DNA of 52,775 nt from the NCBI GenBank assembly GCA_964552035.1, contig CAZKFN010000004.1, positions 1 through 52,775 on the forward strand. The letters run 5' to 3'. A model generated the notes under the pieces. That model was not told the DNA's origin, did not search any database, and saw only the letters and a list, made by a program, of their open reading frames with translations. Source of the stretch: CAZKFN01 sp964552035 (GTDB lineage: Bacteria; Bacteroidota; Bacteroidia; Flavobacteriales_E; Vicingaceae). Positions 22,696 to 32,027 of the stretch are shown here, one piece after another. How positions within the stretch are numbered: position 1 is the first letter of the stretch; each line of letters starts with the position of its first letter. Made by a program: the position numbers and the translations under genes.

Positions 22696-23028
22696 TTACC
22701 TTAAAACCCCAAGTTTTATTGCCAAATTCTTACCAAATTCTCGAATTTCTTCAGCAATTTCTTTCTCACTTGTAGAACGATCAAACGTATCTGCTAAAGT
22801 AATAATATTTTGGCAGGTAAATTTCTTCATTTCATCTACGGTCATTTCCTTAGTCCACAGATCTATTCTTAAGGTATTATTTTCATCATGATCCCATAAG
22901 GCTAACATGATTGCATCACTTTTATTTTCTCCTTCTTTTTCCGAACCCTCAGCATTCCAAACAATTTGCTCAGGAATATTATTCTCATCCATTTCCACCG
23001 TTAAACTAATGGTTGACTTTCTCTTCAT
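22696..23028 (-). CDS. gldC: Gliding motility protein GldC
   Basis: A 110-residue protein found only in Bacteroidota. The family pattern is visible: the core 'KSDAIMLALWDHDENNTLRIDLWTKEMTVDEMKKF' (22 or so residues in), then ADTFDRSTSEKEIAEEI. It starts three bases after gldB, as in other gliding bacteria. GldC is cytoplasmic or periplasmic and has no enzymatic motif; in Flavobacterium johnsoniae mutants show reduced, not absent, gliding. The other gld genes are outside this window. Confidence 0.9.
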   Translation of the reverse strand: MKRKSTISLTVEMDENNIPEQIVWNAEGSEKEGENKSDAIMLALWDHDENNTLRIDLWTKEMTVDEMKKFTCQNIITLADTFDRSTSEKEIAEEIREFGKNLAIKLGVLR

Positions 23029-23031
23029 GTT

Positions 23032-24051
23032 TTATCTTTTAGGTTTATATCTAGATTGCTGTAATATTTTATCAGCGTTTTCTTCATTCATTAAGTCCTT
23101 TAAACTTAACTGTTCATTATTTTTCATATATGACTCTACTATTTTATATCCTATCCACTCTCCCACTCTACCTGGCGAGCCTTCTGGGAAGCCTGTAATA
23201 AAAGGAGCATCTCCCATGTATTTTTTTATTTTTTTGGCATCATTAGTGTAAAAAAGCTCTGCATCAATAAAATGATACCAAATATCTACTTCATTTTTTT
23301 CACACCATTCAAGATCTTCTGCATCATAATTAAAAGCATAATAATCTTTAGAATTGGGCAAAAAAGCTTTAGTTAAATATATTATCTTCCCATTAAAAAT
23401 CATTCTCTCCAAAAGATTTTTACCTATATTTTTTTCAAATTCTGAAGTAAGCCATCCCTTTATAGCATCAGAAGGCAAATACTCAATGTCATAATTTTTA
23501 AACTTGTATTGTGGAATTCCTATTCTCGGGTAAAGTTCATAATCTGCACCCATATACATCTCTATACAAAGCCCCAAAAGTCCCTCTGCGGCAACAGTCG
23601 AGTAAGTGAATGCCGAGACTAAGGTTCGAACAACGGGAATTTCATTTTCTGCAAAGTGATAATGGTATCTTTTAAAGGCATTCGTGATTTCTTTTTGTTG
23701 TTTATCTAAACTCCCTTCTTTATATTTCTCTGCCACATCTCTTAACAAACCCTTTATATCTTCATTTGAAAGGAATTGCTTCAAAGTATTTTTTGAGGCT
23801 GGGTCGTTAATTGGCCCAAATTGCATCACCTTTTCTACATAAAGCGGCAAAAGGTTGGGAAACTCTTCTAACAAGTCGTTCCAAGAAGAAGCATTAAAAT
23901 CACCATGTGAGTTCTTATAAAGTGCTAAATCAAAACGTTTCCAATCTAACTCCAAATCAACTTCATTGAGGTCAACCTTCCATGGATTAGAGTCACAAGA
24001 AAAAAGGAACAACAAAAACGTTAATAAAATAAAAGTGTTTTTTTTAGGCAT
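23032..24051 (-). CDS. gldB: Gliding motility lipoprotein GldB
   Basis: A 339-residue lipoprotein. I chose the ATG at 24051 because it begins a clean lipoprotein signal (MPKKNTFILLTFLLFLFSC, lipobox LFSC); an upstream ATG at 24087 would leave only 15 bases to the divergent gene. After the Cys come DSNPWKVDLNEVDLELDWKRFDLALY and the characteristic central GYTYST/AFTYSTVAAEGL region, then EFEKNIGKNLLERMIFNGK and GRVGEWIGYKIVESYM, matching the GldB family. GldB is needed for gliding and chitin use in F. johnsoniae. gldC follows three bases later. Confidence 0.92.
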   Translation of the reverse strand: MPKKNTFILLTFLLFLFSCDSNPWKVDLNEVDLELDWKRFDLALYKNSHGDFNASSWNDLLEEFPNLLPLYVEKVMQFGPINDPASKNTLKQFLSNEDIKGLLRDVAEKYKEGSLDKQQKEITNAFKRYHYHFAENEIPVVRTLVSAFTYSTVAAEGLLGLCIEMYMGADYELYPRIGIPQYKFKNYDIEYLPSDAIKGWLTSEFEKNIGKNLLERMIFNGKIIYLTKAFLPNSKDYYAFNYDAEDLEWCEKNEVDIWYHFIDAELFYTNDAKKIKKYMGDAPFITGFPEGSPGRVGEWIGYKIVESYMKNNEQLSLKDLMNEENADKILQQSRYKPKR

Positions 24052-24068
24052 GAATTTAATAAATAACT

Positions 24069-24076
24069 TACTTTTG
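24069..24076 (+). promoter_or_regulatory. Probable -7 element for the outer-membrane barrel gene
   Basis: TACTTTTG matches TAnnTTTG, 26 bases before the ATG at 24103. Lies in the divergent gap with gldB. The -33 element is only partial. Confidence 0.4.
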
Positions 24077-24102
24077 CTTTTGTACAAAGAAGCCCCAAAA
24101 TT

Positions 24103-24819
24103 ATGAAAAAGATAGTATCACTAGCAATTGTTTTATTATTTTCATTCTCTACCTTTTCACAAAGCAAAGGTTTTCAACTAGGTTTACAACTTTCACCCAA
24201 TTTAAGCTGGTTTAAACCAGTCGTTAACAAAGTAGATAACGATGGACTTAAAGTAGGCTTCAGTTATGGCCTTACAGGAGATTTTAACTTTTCAGACAAT
24301 TATGCTTTTTCTACAGGTCTATTTTTATTGAACTCTGGAGGTAAATTAAAATATGCAGTAAACCATCTTAATTCTGACTCTTTAAAAGGGAGTACAGAAT
24401 CTAATATTCGTTTGAAATACATTCAAATTCCTATCACTATAAAACTTAGAACCAATGAGATTGGCTATATGAAATACTATGGTCAGTTTGGACTAGGAGC
24501 TGCCTTTAATTATGGAGCAGTTGCAAATGAATCTTATCGATATAGTGATCATGACAATACAGACAAAGATTTTAATAAAGGGAATGTTGTTTTTTTCAGA
24601 CCAAGCTTAATTATTGGTTTGGGTGCTGAATATAATCTTTCTGGCAATACATCTTTGGTATTTGGAGCATCTTTTGACAATGGCTTCCTAAATATTTTTA
24701 AGAAAAAATATGACGCCGATCTTAATGGAAACACCTTTAAATTGGACGAGGGCAAAAAAAGCAAAGACTTTAATGCTATCAACAACTCCATCGTCCTTAA
24801 TCTTGGAGTAATTTTTTAA
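24103..24819 (+). CDS. PorT-like outer-membrane beta-barrel protein
   Basis: A 238-residue protein with a signal peptide ending TFSQ and alternating hydrophobic and aromatic strands of the outer-membrane beta-barrel (OMP_b-brl_2) family: GFQLGLQLSPNLSWFKP, VGFSYGLTGDFNFSDNYAF, LKYIQIPITIKLRTNEIGY, GQFGLGAAFNYG, NTSLVFGASFDNG, ending INNSIVLNLGVIF with a C-terminal Phe. The YIQIPITIKL strand is typical of PorT/porin-like proteins of the phylum. PorT itself belongs to the T9SS, but many paralogs exist, so I do not assign that role. It is 21 bases upstream of nadE and may be cotranscribed. Confidence 0.8.
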   Translation: MKKIVSLAIVLLFSFSTFSQSKGFQLGLQLSPNLSWFKPVVNKVDNDGLKVGFSYGLTGDFNFSDNYAFSTGLFLLNSGGKLKYAVNHLNSDSLKGSTESNIRLKYIQIPITIKLRTNEIGYMKYYGQFGLGAAFNYGAVANESYRYSDHDNTDKDFNKGNVVFFRPSLIIGLGAEYNLSGNTSLVFGASFDNGFLNIFKKKYDADLNGNTFKLDEGKKSKDFNAINNSIVLNLGVIF

Positions 24820-24840
24820 AAAACTTTCAATTTAAGATAT

Positions 24841-26442
24841 ATGCAAATTGCAGTTGCTCAACTGAATACTCATCTTGGAAATTTTGAGAAAAATGAGCAA
24901 AATATTATTGCATATATAAAGAAAGCTGAAGCTAAAAATGTTGATCTAATTGCTTTTCCAGAACTTTCTATCCCAGGCTTTTCTCCAGATGATTTACTTT
25001 TTGACCAAAAATTTTTAAAAACCGTCCATAATTCTATAGAAAGAATTGCACTCCACAGCAAAAATATTGCAATTATTATAGGTGCACCTTATCTGCTAAA
25101 AGATAAACTCTACAATGCTGCCTTTTTTATGGCAGAAGGAAAAATACAACAACAACATTATAAAACCACCAATTGCAACCATGGTGTTTTTCAGGAAAGC
25201 AGATATTTTCATACAGCTCAAGAAAATAAGCTTATCCAATACAAAGGGAAAAAAATAGGAATTGCCATTGGCAATGAACTTTGGGAAAATCAAGATGAGT
25301 TTAATTTTTCTTTTAAAAAACTTAAAAAACAAAATATAGATTTTCTTTTTAATCTCTCTACTTCTCTCTTCTCTCTATCGACTCTCGAAAAAAGAAACAA
25401 GCTCTTTTCTTCAATAGCTAAAGAATTGCAAACTACAGTTTGTTTTGTCAATCAAGTTGGAGCTCATGCAGATATTATCCTAGACGGCGGGGCTTCTATT
25501 TACAACCCAAAAGGGGAATTATGCCATCAACTTCCTTACTTTGAAGAAGGATTACTGCTCAGCAATAAAGTCTCTACCCCTCTTAAAACACCAACAATCA
25601 ACAAATATGAATTTATTGAAAAAGCAATTGTTCTAGGTATTCAAGATTATTTTAAAAAATTAAATTTTAAAACGGCAACTTTGGGTTTAAGTGGTGGAAT
25701 AGATTCTGCACTAGGAATGGTTTTAGCCGTAAAAGCTCTCGGCGCCAGAAATGTAACCCCCCTTTTAATTCCATCACAGTTTTCTTCTGAACATTCTATT
25801 ACTGATGCTATTCAGCTTTGTAAAAATTTGGGTTGCAATTATCATATTGTTCCACTAGAGCCTATATATAATACGTTTATTCAGCAAACAAAAACTTTAT
25901 TTAAAGGAAAAGATTTTGATACCACCGAAGAAAATATACAATCTAGAATCAGGGGAACACTTTTAATGGCTCAAAGCAACAAGTTAGGACATATCTTATT
26001 GAATACCTCTAATAAAAGTGAAATTGCTGTGGGCTATGGCACTTTATACGGAGATTTGACAGGTGGGTTATCTGTAATTGGTGATTTATACAAAACGGAG
26101 GTATATGAACTATCGAAGTATATCAACAGAAATCAAGAAGTTATCCCTCATCACATCATAGAAAAGCCGCCTTCAGCCGAACTAAGACCCAATCAAGTCG
26201 ATGCCGACTTTCTCCCCCATTATGAAATTTTAGATAGTATTTTATTTCAACACATTGAACTTCAAAAAGGTGTTCAAGAAATTATAGACTCAGGAAAAGA
26301 AGGACAATTGGTTAAAAGAATTCTAAAACTAGTTCAACAAAACGAGTATAAAAGAAACCAATCTATGCCCATTTTAAGGGTTTCTAAAAAAGGATTTGGA
26401 AGAGGAAGAAGGATGCCCCTAGTAGCTTCACCCCAATTATAG
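24841..26442 (+). CDS. nadE: NAD+ synthetase with an apparently inactive glutaminase domain
   Basis: A 533-residue two-domain NadE. Residues 1-260 are the nitrilase-fold glutaminase domain; residues 270-533 are the synthetase, which amidates deamido-NAD. The synthetase domain looks intact: the PP-loop SGGIDS at 284-289, LLNTSNKSEIAVGYGTLYGDLTGG, SAELRPNQVDADFLPHYE and RNQSMPILRVSKKGFGRGRRMP. The glutaminase does not. Glu41 (FPELSIPG) and Lys108 remain, but the catalytic Cys of the usual ICEDLW motif is Gly144 (GIAIGNELW, codon GGC where TGC is expected). The LPNYGVFDE segment reads TNCNHGVFQES, and SASPF reads STSLF. The enzyme probably cannot use glutamine and would depend on free ammonia, unless another nucleophile substitutes. 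Confidence 0.92.
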   Translation: MQIAVAQLNTHLGNFEKNEQNIIAYIKKAEAKNVDLIAFPELSIPGFSPDDLLFDQKFLKTVHNSIERIALHSKNIAIIIGAPYLLKDKLYNAAFFMAEGKIQQQHYKTTNCNHGVFQESRYFHTAQENKLIQYKGKKIGIAIGNELWENQDEFNFSFKKLKKQNIDFLFNLSTSLFSLSTLEKRNKLFSSIAKELQTTVCFVNQVGAHADIILDGGASIYNPKGELCHQLPYFEEGLLLSNKVSTPLKTPTINKYEFIEKAIVLGIQDYFKKLNFKTATLGLSGGIDSALGMVLAVKALGARNVTPLLIPSQFSSEHSITDAIQLCKNLGCNYHIVPLEPIYNTFIQQTKTLFKGKDFDTTEENIQSRIRGTLLMAQSNKLGHILLNTSNKSEIAVGYGTLYGDLTGGLSVIGDLYKTEVYELSKYINRNQEVIPHHIIEKPPSAELRPNQVDADFLPHYEILDSILFQHIELQKGVQEIIDSGKEGQLVKRILKLVQQNEYKRNQSMPILRVSKKGFGRGRRMPLVASPQL

Positions 26443-26527
26443 AAACATACTATTTCACAAGCTTTAAGCTTATAGAAATAAAATCTCATCTTAATTCATT
26501 AATTTTATTTTCATTTTATAGAAAATT

Positions 26528-29500
26528 TTGAGCAAGGGAAATCACATAATAAAACTTTTTTTAATTTTGTTATTTATCTTTATAAATCAGCAAGATGTAT
26601 CTGCACAATTTTATAATGGAACCCAAACTTCTTTTGGGAAAAACAAAATACAATATCAAGATTTTCAATGGCAATTTTATCGTTTTCAAAAGTTTGAAAC
26701 TTTTTTTTATACCGGAGGCCAAAAAATCGCCGAGCATACAGCTTATTATGCTAATAAAAGAATCAATCAACTCGAGCAATTTCTAGATTATTATGTAGCA
26801 GAAAGAATCGAGTTTGTCATTTTCAACAAGCAATCGCATTTTAGGCAAAGTAATATTGGTTTAGCATCTAAGGGGAATCACAATATTGGCGGGTACACCA
26901 ACATCATAGACTATAAAGTTTTCATCTATTTTGATGGAGATTATCAAAACCTAAAAAATCAAATCGACGAAGGAATTTTACGAGTTTTAATCAATCAAAT
27001 GGTTTATGGAGGAAATTGGAGAGAAGTACTAAAGAACTCTGCTTTGATGACCCTACCCAAATGGTATGTAGAAGGGTTAATATCCTATCTAGTTTATCCC
27101 AATGATCAGCTTATTAAAGCCCAAATTAAAGATGGAGTATTAAACGATGAATTTAAAAAATTTAACTCATTAAATCATGAAAAATCTAGGATTGCCGGTC
27201 ATGCCATGTGGGAATACATCGCTAATACTTATGGACAAAATATGATTTCTAACATTCTTTACATGACTAAGATTAGTAGAGAAATTGATGATGGATTTCT
27301 CTATGTAATTGGTGTTTCCTTTAAAGATTTACACAAAGAATGGTCTAGTTTCTATAAGGAAAAATATACGGCAACTCCAGCTGAAGAATTGGGGGAGTCT
27401 TTGGATTTAAAAATAAAAAAAAGGAAACGTTATCAAAATTTTAAAATTTCTCCAAATGGAAGGTATTTCACCTACACAACAAATCATTTAGGAAAGTATA
27501 AAATTTATATTTACGATAAAGAGACCAAAAAAAAGAAAAAAATATTTAGTGGTGATCATAAGTTAGAAAGAATCCAAGATTATAGTTATCCTGTGGTTAA
27601 CTTTCATCCTACTAGTGAGGTCCTTGCTTTTTTTATTGAAGCTAAAAATGAAATTTACTTATATCAATACAGCATTAAAAATAAATTTTATAACTCAAAA
27701 ATTATTCATGGATTAGACAAGGTACTCAGTTTTGATTACAAAAAAAACGGACAAGAAATGATCTTTTCTGCAGTTTATGAAGGTCAGTCTGATTTGTATT
27801 TATACAACCTTATTAGCAATTCACAAAAAGCGTTGACAAATGATGTTTATTCTGATTTATCTCCTGTTTTTAATGAAGATGATAGTAAAATTTTCTTCAC
27901 TTCCAATCGTCCTCATCCAAAAGCAGAAACTCTTAACTCAAACTCTCATTCTGCAGAATTTATCCACCAAAAAGATATTTTTGTTTATGATTTAAAAAAT
28001 AAAAAAGAACCCATTTCTTCTGTGACAAACACCCCCAATAAAAGTGAATTTCTACCCACTTTTAACAATGACTACCTACATTATTTAACTTATGATGAAG
28101 AAAGAACTTCTAGAATAAAAGTTAAATACGACAGTACAGTTAGTCACATCGACACTATAATTCATTATAAACACTTTTACAAAACAATAGATGAACAGAA
28201 TTTTGGAAATACCATTTTAGAATACAACAATAGTTCTTATTCAGATTTAGCTCAATTAAGCTATCTAGACCAGTCTTATCAGCTATATTTTCAAGAAAAA
28301 AATTATTCTGCATCTCAACAGGAAAAAAACTCAAAACAGGTAGATTATCCTACAGATATTCCATCTTTAGATGATATTCAACAGCGAACCATCCTTCAAG
28401 CTTTTAAAAAGGGAAAAGATGAAAACAGCATCAACTTTAAGGATTACAGTTTTGAGAAAAAGGAAGAAAAACACCCTAAGCCTCAAGGTTTAGCTAAAAC
28501 TGAGATCGACGATTTTCAAGAATTAAAGTTTCCAACTCAAAGAATGTATCGTTTAAATTTTAGACCAGATAACTCCATCATACAATTGAATAATATGTTC
28601 ATCACGGAACAGTATCAGCAATTTAATGGCGGCCCCTATATCAATGCAGGCTTAGGAGTCAACACTAAAATTGGAATCGTAGATTTAATGGAAAATCATA
28701 GGATTTATGGCGGCTTTAGATATTCTGGAGACTTAATTGAATATTCGCTCAGTTATCAAAATCTAACCAAAAGATTAAACAAAGAATACAGCGTTAGTAG
28801 AAGAAGACTTAGAGAAACAAACACCCCTTTTCCTTTTGATGTAAAAACTCTTCAAGCTAATTTGAGCTTAACATGGCCATTTAATGAAGTAGCGGGCTTA
28901 TCAGGTGTTATCTCTGCGAGAAATGACAAAAATATTCCTCTATCAAGTAATCAATTTAACTTAGAAAGGGACATAACAAACAACTATTGGGCAAGTGTTA
29001 AAGCAGCTTACATATTTGACAACACTAGGGATATAGCTTTAAATATCATGCACGGAACACGTTACAAGGTTTTTGCCGAGCAATACCAATTGGTTTATGC
29101 TGAAACTCCTGAAACCAGTAAAGACTTAACTGTATTTGGATTTGACTTTAGACATTATCAAGAAATACACAAGGAGTTAATTGGAGTTTTTAGATTCGCA
29201 GGGAGCAAGTCCCTAGGTACGAATCCGTTGATTTATTATATGGGAGGTGTAGATGAATGGTGGAAGTCTAACATTTTTGATAGAAATACCCCTATAGATT
29301 ATGGAATGAATTATGGATTTCAAGCTTTAGCGGCAAACATGCGTGGTTTTCTTCAAAATGTAAGAAATGGAAACAATTTTGCAGTAATTAATACTGAACT
29401 TAGATTTCCTGTTTTTTCTTATTTGATCAATCGACCAATACAATCTAGCTTTATTAGAAATTTCCAAATTGTAGGATTTGGGGATGTTGGAACAGCTTGG

Positions 29501-29734
29501 GTAGGGAATTCCCCTTTTAGCAAAGACAACCCTATTGTCAATGAATCTCAAATCACGGGACCTATAAAAGTTACGTATAAAAACATCAATCATCCCATTG
29601 TGGGCAGCACGGGTTTTGGATTAAGAACTACTTTATTAGGTTATTTTGTAAGACTTGATTGGGGCTGGGGAATAGAAAACGGTAGAATAGCGGATAAGCC
29701 TTTATTTATGTTCTCCTTAAGTTTAGATATCTAA
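26528..29734 (+). CDS. Surface protein: peptidase-like domain, beta-propeller, outer-membrane barrel (TTG start)
   Basis: A 1068-residue protein often annotated TolB-like in flavobacteria. The start is TTG: an in-frame TAG lies at 26519-26521, no ATG intervenes, and the signal peptide (HIIKLFLILLFIFINQQDVSAQ) follows at once. Residues 30-290 resemble a gluzincin (peptidase MA) domain. The third-ligand motif LPKWYVEGLISYL (about 176-188) is present, but the HExxH site reads DEGILRVLINQM (about 146-157), so no zinc site exists. Residues 300-540 carry PD40/WD40-like propeller repeats (NGRYFTYTTN, DSKIFFTSNRP). About residue 680 onwards is a C-terminal Omp85-like or autotransporter-like barrel ending MFSLSLDI. 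No function is known to me; a dead-enzyme adaptor or outer-membrane transporter is inferred. Confidence 0.82.
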   Translation: MSKGNHIIKLFLILLFIFINQQDVSAQFYNGTQTSFGKNKIQYQDFQWQFYRFQKFETFFYTGGQKIAEHTAYYANKRINQLEQFLDYYVAERIEFVIFNKQSHFRQSNIGLASKGNHNIGGYTNIIDYKVFIYFDGDYQNLKNQIDEGILRVLINQMVYGGNWREVLKNSALMTLPKWYVEGLISYLVYPNDQLIKAQIKDGVLNDEFKKFNSLNHEKSRIAGHAMWEYIANTYGQNMISNILYMTKISREIDDGFLYVIGVSFKDLHKEWSSFYKEKYTATPAEELGESLDLKIKKRKRYQNFKISPNGRYFTYTTNHLGKYKIYIYDKETKKKKKIFSGDHKLERIQDYSYPVVNFHPTSEVLAFFIEAKNEIYLYQYSIKNKFYNSKIIHGLDKVLSFDYKKNGQEMIFSAVYEGQSDLYLYNLISNSQKALTNDVYSDLSPVFNEDDSKIFFTSNRPHPKAETLNSNSHSAEFIHQKDIFVYDLKNKKEPISSVTNTPNKSEFLPTFNNDYLHYLTYDEERTSRIKVKYDSTVSHIDTIIHYKHFYKTIDEQNFGNTILEYNNSSYSDLAQLSYLDQSYQLYFQEKNYSASQQEKNSKQVDYPTDIPSLDDIQQRTILQAFKKGKDENSINFKDYSFEKKEEKHPKPQGLAKTEIDDFQELKFPTQRMYRLNFRPDNSIIQLNNMFITEQYQQFNGGPYINAGLGVNTKIGIVDLMENHRIYGGFRYSGDLIEYSLSYQNLTKRLNKEYSVSRRRLRETNTPFPFDVKTLQANLSLTWPFNEVAGLSGVISARNDKNIPLSSNQFNLERDITNNYWASVKAAYIFDNTRDIALNIMHGTRYKVFAEQYQLVYAETPETSKDLTVFGFDFRHYQEIHKELIGVFRFAGSKSLGTNPLIYYMGGVDEWWKSNIFDRNTPIDYGMNYGFQALAANMRGFLQNVRNGNNFAVINTELRFPVFSYLINRPIQSSFIRNFQIVGFGDVGTAWVGNSPFSKDNPIVNESQITGPIKVTYKNINHPIVGSTGFGLRTTLLGYFVRLDWGWGIENGRIADKPLFMFSLSLDI

Positions 29735-29797
29735 AATACATAAGAGTTTAAAAATATTTTGCATTAAGAAATTCAATTCATTACTTTTCACAATACT

Positions 29798-30991
29798 ATG
29801 AGTGATTTAAAAACAACAGTAAAAAAGCTTGCAGCCAACTATGCTCAAGAAGTGATAGAAATAAGGAGGCATCTTCATCAAAATCCGGAACTTTCCTTTG
29901 AAGAATTTAAAACTTCTCAATACCTACAAGAAAAATTAAAAAGCTGGGGACTAAATATAGATGCACAGTGGATTAAAACTGCATTTACAGTTGTTATTGA
30001 TAGTAAAAAAGAAGGTCCTACCCTTGGTTTAAGAGCCGATATGGATGCCTTGCCCATTATCGAACAAACGGGTGCAACATACCAATCAAAAAACAAGGGC
30101 ATAATGCATGCATGTGGTCATGATGTTCATTCAGCCGCACTCATGGGCGTTACAAAAATTTTAAAAGAAACTAAAGAAAATTGGAAGGGTAAGGTTGTTT
30201 TAATTTTTCAAGCAGCTGAAGAAAAGTTTCCTGGTGGAGCTTCGTTAATGCTAAAAGAAGGATTGTTGAAGAAATATAAAATCGACCGCATGCTGGCTCA
30301 GCACGTTTATCCTGAAATGGAAGTTGGCAAAGTAGGATTCCGTTCAGGAATGTATATGGCATCTGCTGATGAGATTTACCTTACTGTAAAAGGAAAAGGT
30401 GGTCATGCTGCTCTACCTCATAAAAATATAGACCCCATTATAATTGCAGCCAACATATTAATTAAACTTCAACAATTAAGCAGCCGTATTGCACCACCTA
30501 CAATACCCACAGTGCTTTCTTTTGGAAAGATCGAAGGTTTAGGAGCTACCAATGTCATTCCTGATAAAGTTAAAATAGAAGGAACTCTAAGAACCTTGAG
30601 TGAAGAATGGAGAGCGATTTACCATAAAAGAATTAAAGAAATCTGCCATGCAGAAGCAAAATCAATGGGTGGAGAATGTGAGGTTGATATTAAAAAAGGA
30701 TATCCTTTTTTAGTTAACGATGAAAAAACTACAATCTTCTCAAAAGAAGCAGCTGAAGAATTCCTTGGCGTTAAAAATGTAGAAGAATTAGCCTTAAGAA
30801 TGACTGCGGAGGACTTTGCCTATTTTTCTCAAAAATTACCAGTGTGCTTTTATAGATTAGGTGTAGGAAACAAAAATAAGGGCATCAAGTACAGTGTTCA
30901 TCACCCAAAATTTGATATTGATGAGGATGCACTAGAAATCGGCTCAGCATTAATGGCTTATATAGCAATTCAACACCTCAATCACTTCTAA
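29798..30991 (+). CDS. M20-family amidohydrolase (N-acyl-amino-acid hydrolase type)
   Basis: A 397-residue dizinc peptidase/amidohydrolase. Metal and catalytic residues are present: Asp in LRADMDALPI, His in HACGHDVHSA, Glu-Glu in QAAEEKFPGG, His in AQHVYPEMEVG and a C-terminal His in HHPKFDID. The lid domain (YLTVKGKGGHAALPHKNIDPI) is of the hippuricase/IAA-amino-acid hydrolase type. It probably cleaves N-acyl amino acids or dipeptides; no signal peptide is present, so it is cytoplasmic. It ends three bases from the convergent coiled-coil lipoprotein gene, with no terminator between them. Confidence 0.9.
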   Translation: MSDLKTTVKKLAANYAQEVIEIRRHLHQNPELSFEEFKTSQYLQEKLKSWGLNIDAQWIKTAFTVVIDSKKEGPTLGLRADMDALPIIEQTGATYQSKNKGIMHACGHDVHSAALMGVTKILKETKENWKGKVVLIFQAAEEKFPGGASLMLKEGLLKKYKIDRMLAQHVYPEMEVGKVGFRSGMYMASADEIYLTVKGKGGHAALPHKNIDPIIIAANILIKLQQLSSRIAPPTIPTVLSFGKIEGLGATNVIPDKVKIEGTLRTLSEEWRAIYHKRIKEICHAEAKSMGGECEVDIKKGYPFLVNDEKTTIFSKEAAEEFLGVKNVEELALRMTAEDFAYFSQKLPVCFYRLGVGNKNKGIKYSVHHPKFDIDEDALEIGSALMAYIAIQHLNHF

Positions 30992-30994
30992 TAC

Positions 30995-31858
30995 TTATTC
31001 AATTAAAACAACCATATATCTACTAGCATCCCAAAAAGAATCTGGATTCAATATTATTAGGCTATCCACACCCTTTTCTCCTACAAACTCATATGAACCA
31101 GAAGGATGATGAGTAACTAACTTAGCTTTATCGGCATAAATTAAAAAAGAGGTTTGCTCTCTCATATCCACTTCCGTAAAATATTCTTTATTAAAATCTT
31201 CTTTTAGAGTTTTACTTTTACCAATTCCTAAGAATCCTCCTTCCTTTGTAATTACATTTTTATCTCTTAACTCTTTAAAAGTTCCATAAGTAAAATAAGC
31301 TTTATTTGCCTCATCTATTATGGCTCTTATTTCTTTTTCTTGATTTTTGCTTTTAATATTTAAAGAATCAACTTTTGAGGAAAGCTCCACCAACATAAAC
31401 TCCTTTTCATCTAACAACCTATTCAAACGCTGGATTTCTTTGTTTTTATTTTCAACCTCCTCATTAAGCTCAGCTATTAATCGTTTAAATTCCTTTATCT
31501 CAATTTGAGAAGAACTTAACCGTTTATTTAATTCTTCGATTAGCTGATCATTTTTTTGAATCAATAAATTAATCCTTCCAACATCATTATTAATGGCATC
31601 TCTAGCATCTTCAATATCACCCTCTCGATTAACTTCCAATTGAATTGCCATTTCACTGCTTTGAATTTGCTTAAGGTTATTTCTAATAGCATTAAAAGAA
31701 CCCAACATATCATTAATAATGGAATCTTTCATAACCGCAACATTTTGCAGAGAATCAGCATATGCCACATTTACTTTATCTGATTTTGTTGCCGAGGTAT
31801 CGCAAGACACTACTACATATGACAAAAAAATGATAAGTATAAAATTATAAATTTTCAT
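30995..31858 (-). CDS. Coiled-coil lipoprotein, Cbp1-like family
   Basis: A 287-residue protein with a lipoprotein signal (MKIYNFILIIFLSYVVVSC, lipobox VVSC). Residues 60-190 form a long heptad-rich coiled coil (IKEFKRLIAELNEEVENKNKE, IQRLNRLLDEKEFMLVEL). The C-terminal module has YFTYGTFKELRDKNVITKEGGFLGIGKSK, DFNKEYFTEVDMR and KLVTHHPSGSYEF. This layout and the GGFLGIGKSK motif match what NCBI calls the Cbp1 family of collagen-binding adhesins in Bacteroidota. That name rests on few experiments, and binding here is untested. Acylated, so membrane-anchored. Confidence 0.78.
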   Translation of the reverse strand: MKIYNFILIIFLSYVVVSCDTSATKSDKVNVAYADSLQNVAVMKDSIINDMLGSFNAIRNNLKQIQSSEMAIQLEVNREGDIEDARDAINNDVGRINLLIQKNDQLIEELNKRLSSSQIEIKEFKRLIAELNEEVENKNKEIQRLNRLLDEKEFMLVELSSKVDSLNIKSKNQEKEIRAIIDEANKAYFTYGTFKELRDKNVITKEGGFLGIGKSKTLKEDFNKEYFTEVDMREQTSFLIYADKAKLVTHHPSGSYEFVGEKGVDSLIILNPDSFWDASRYMVVLIE

Positions 31859-32027
31859 TCTATAGGATTTTAGAGTAGAAAGTTACAAAGTTTTTATTTG
31901 CCATCAAATAATTTTCCCTATTTGTTAAATTATTATTTTAAAAAAGATTATCTTTTACATCTTTTATTAGCAATGATAATGTATTAATTCAACTAATTTT
32001 ATAACCTTGCAAAAAAAGATTAACAAC

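Noticed and set aside
24103..24819. PorT, the T9SS component
   Set aside because: It belongs to the same barrel family, but so do many paralogs; nothing specific to PorT could be seen.
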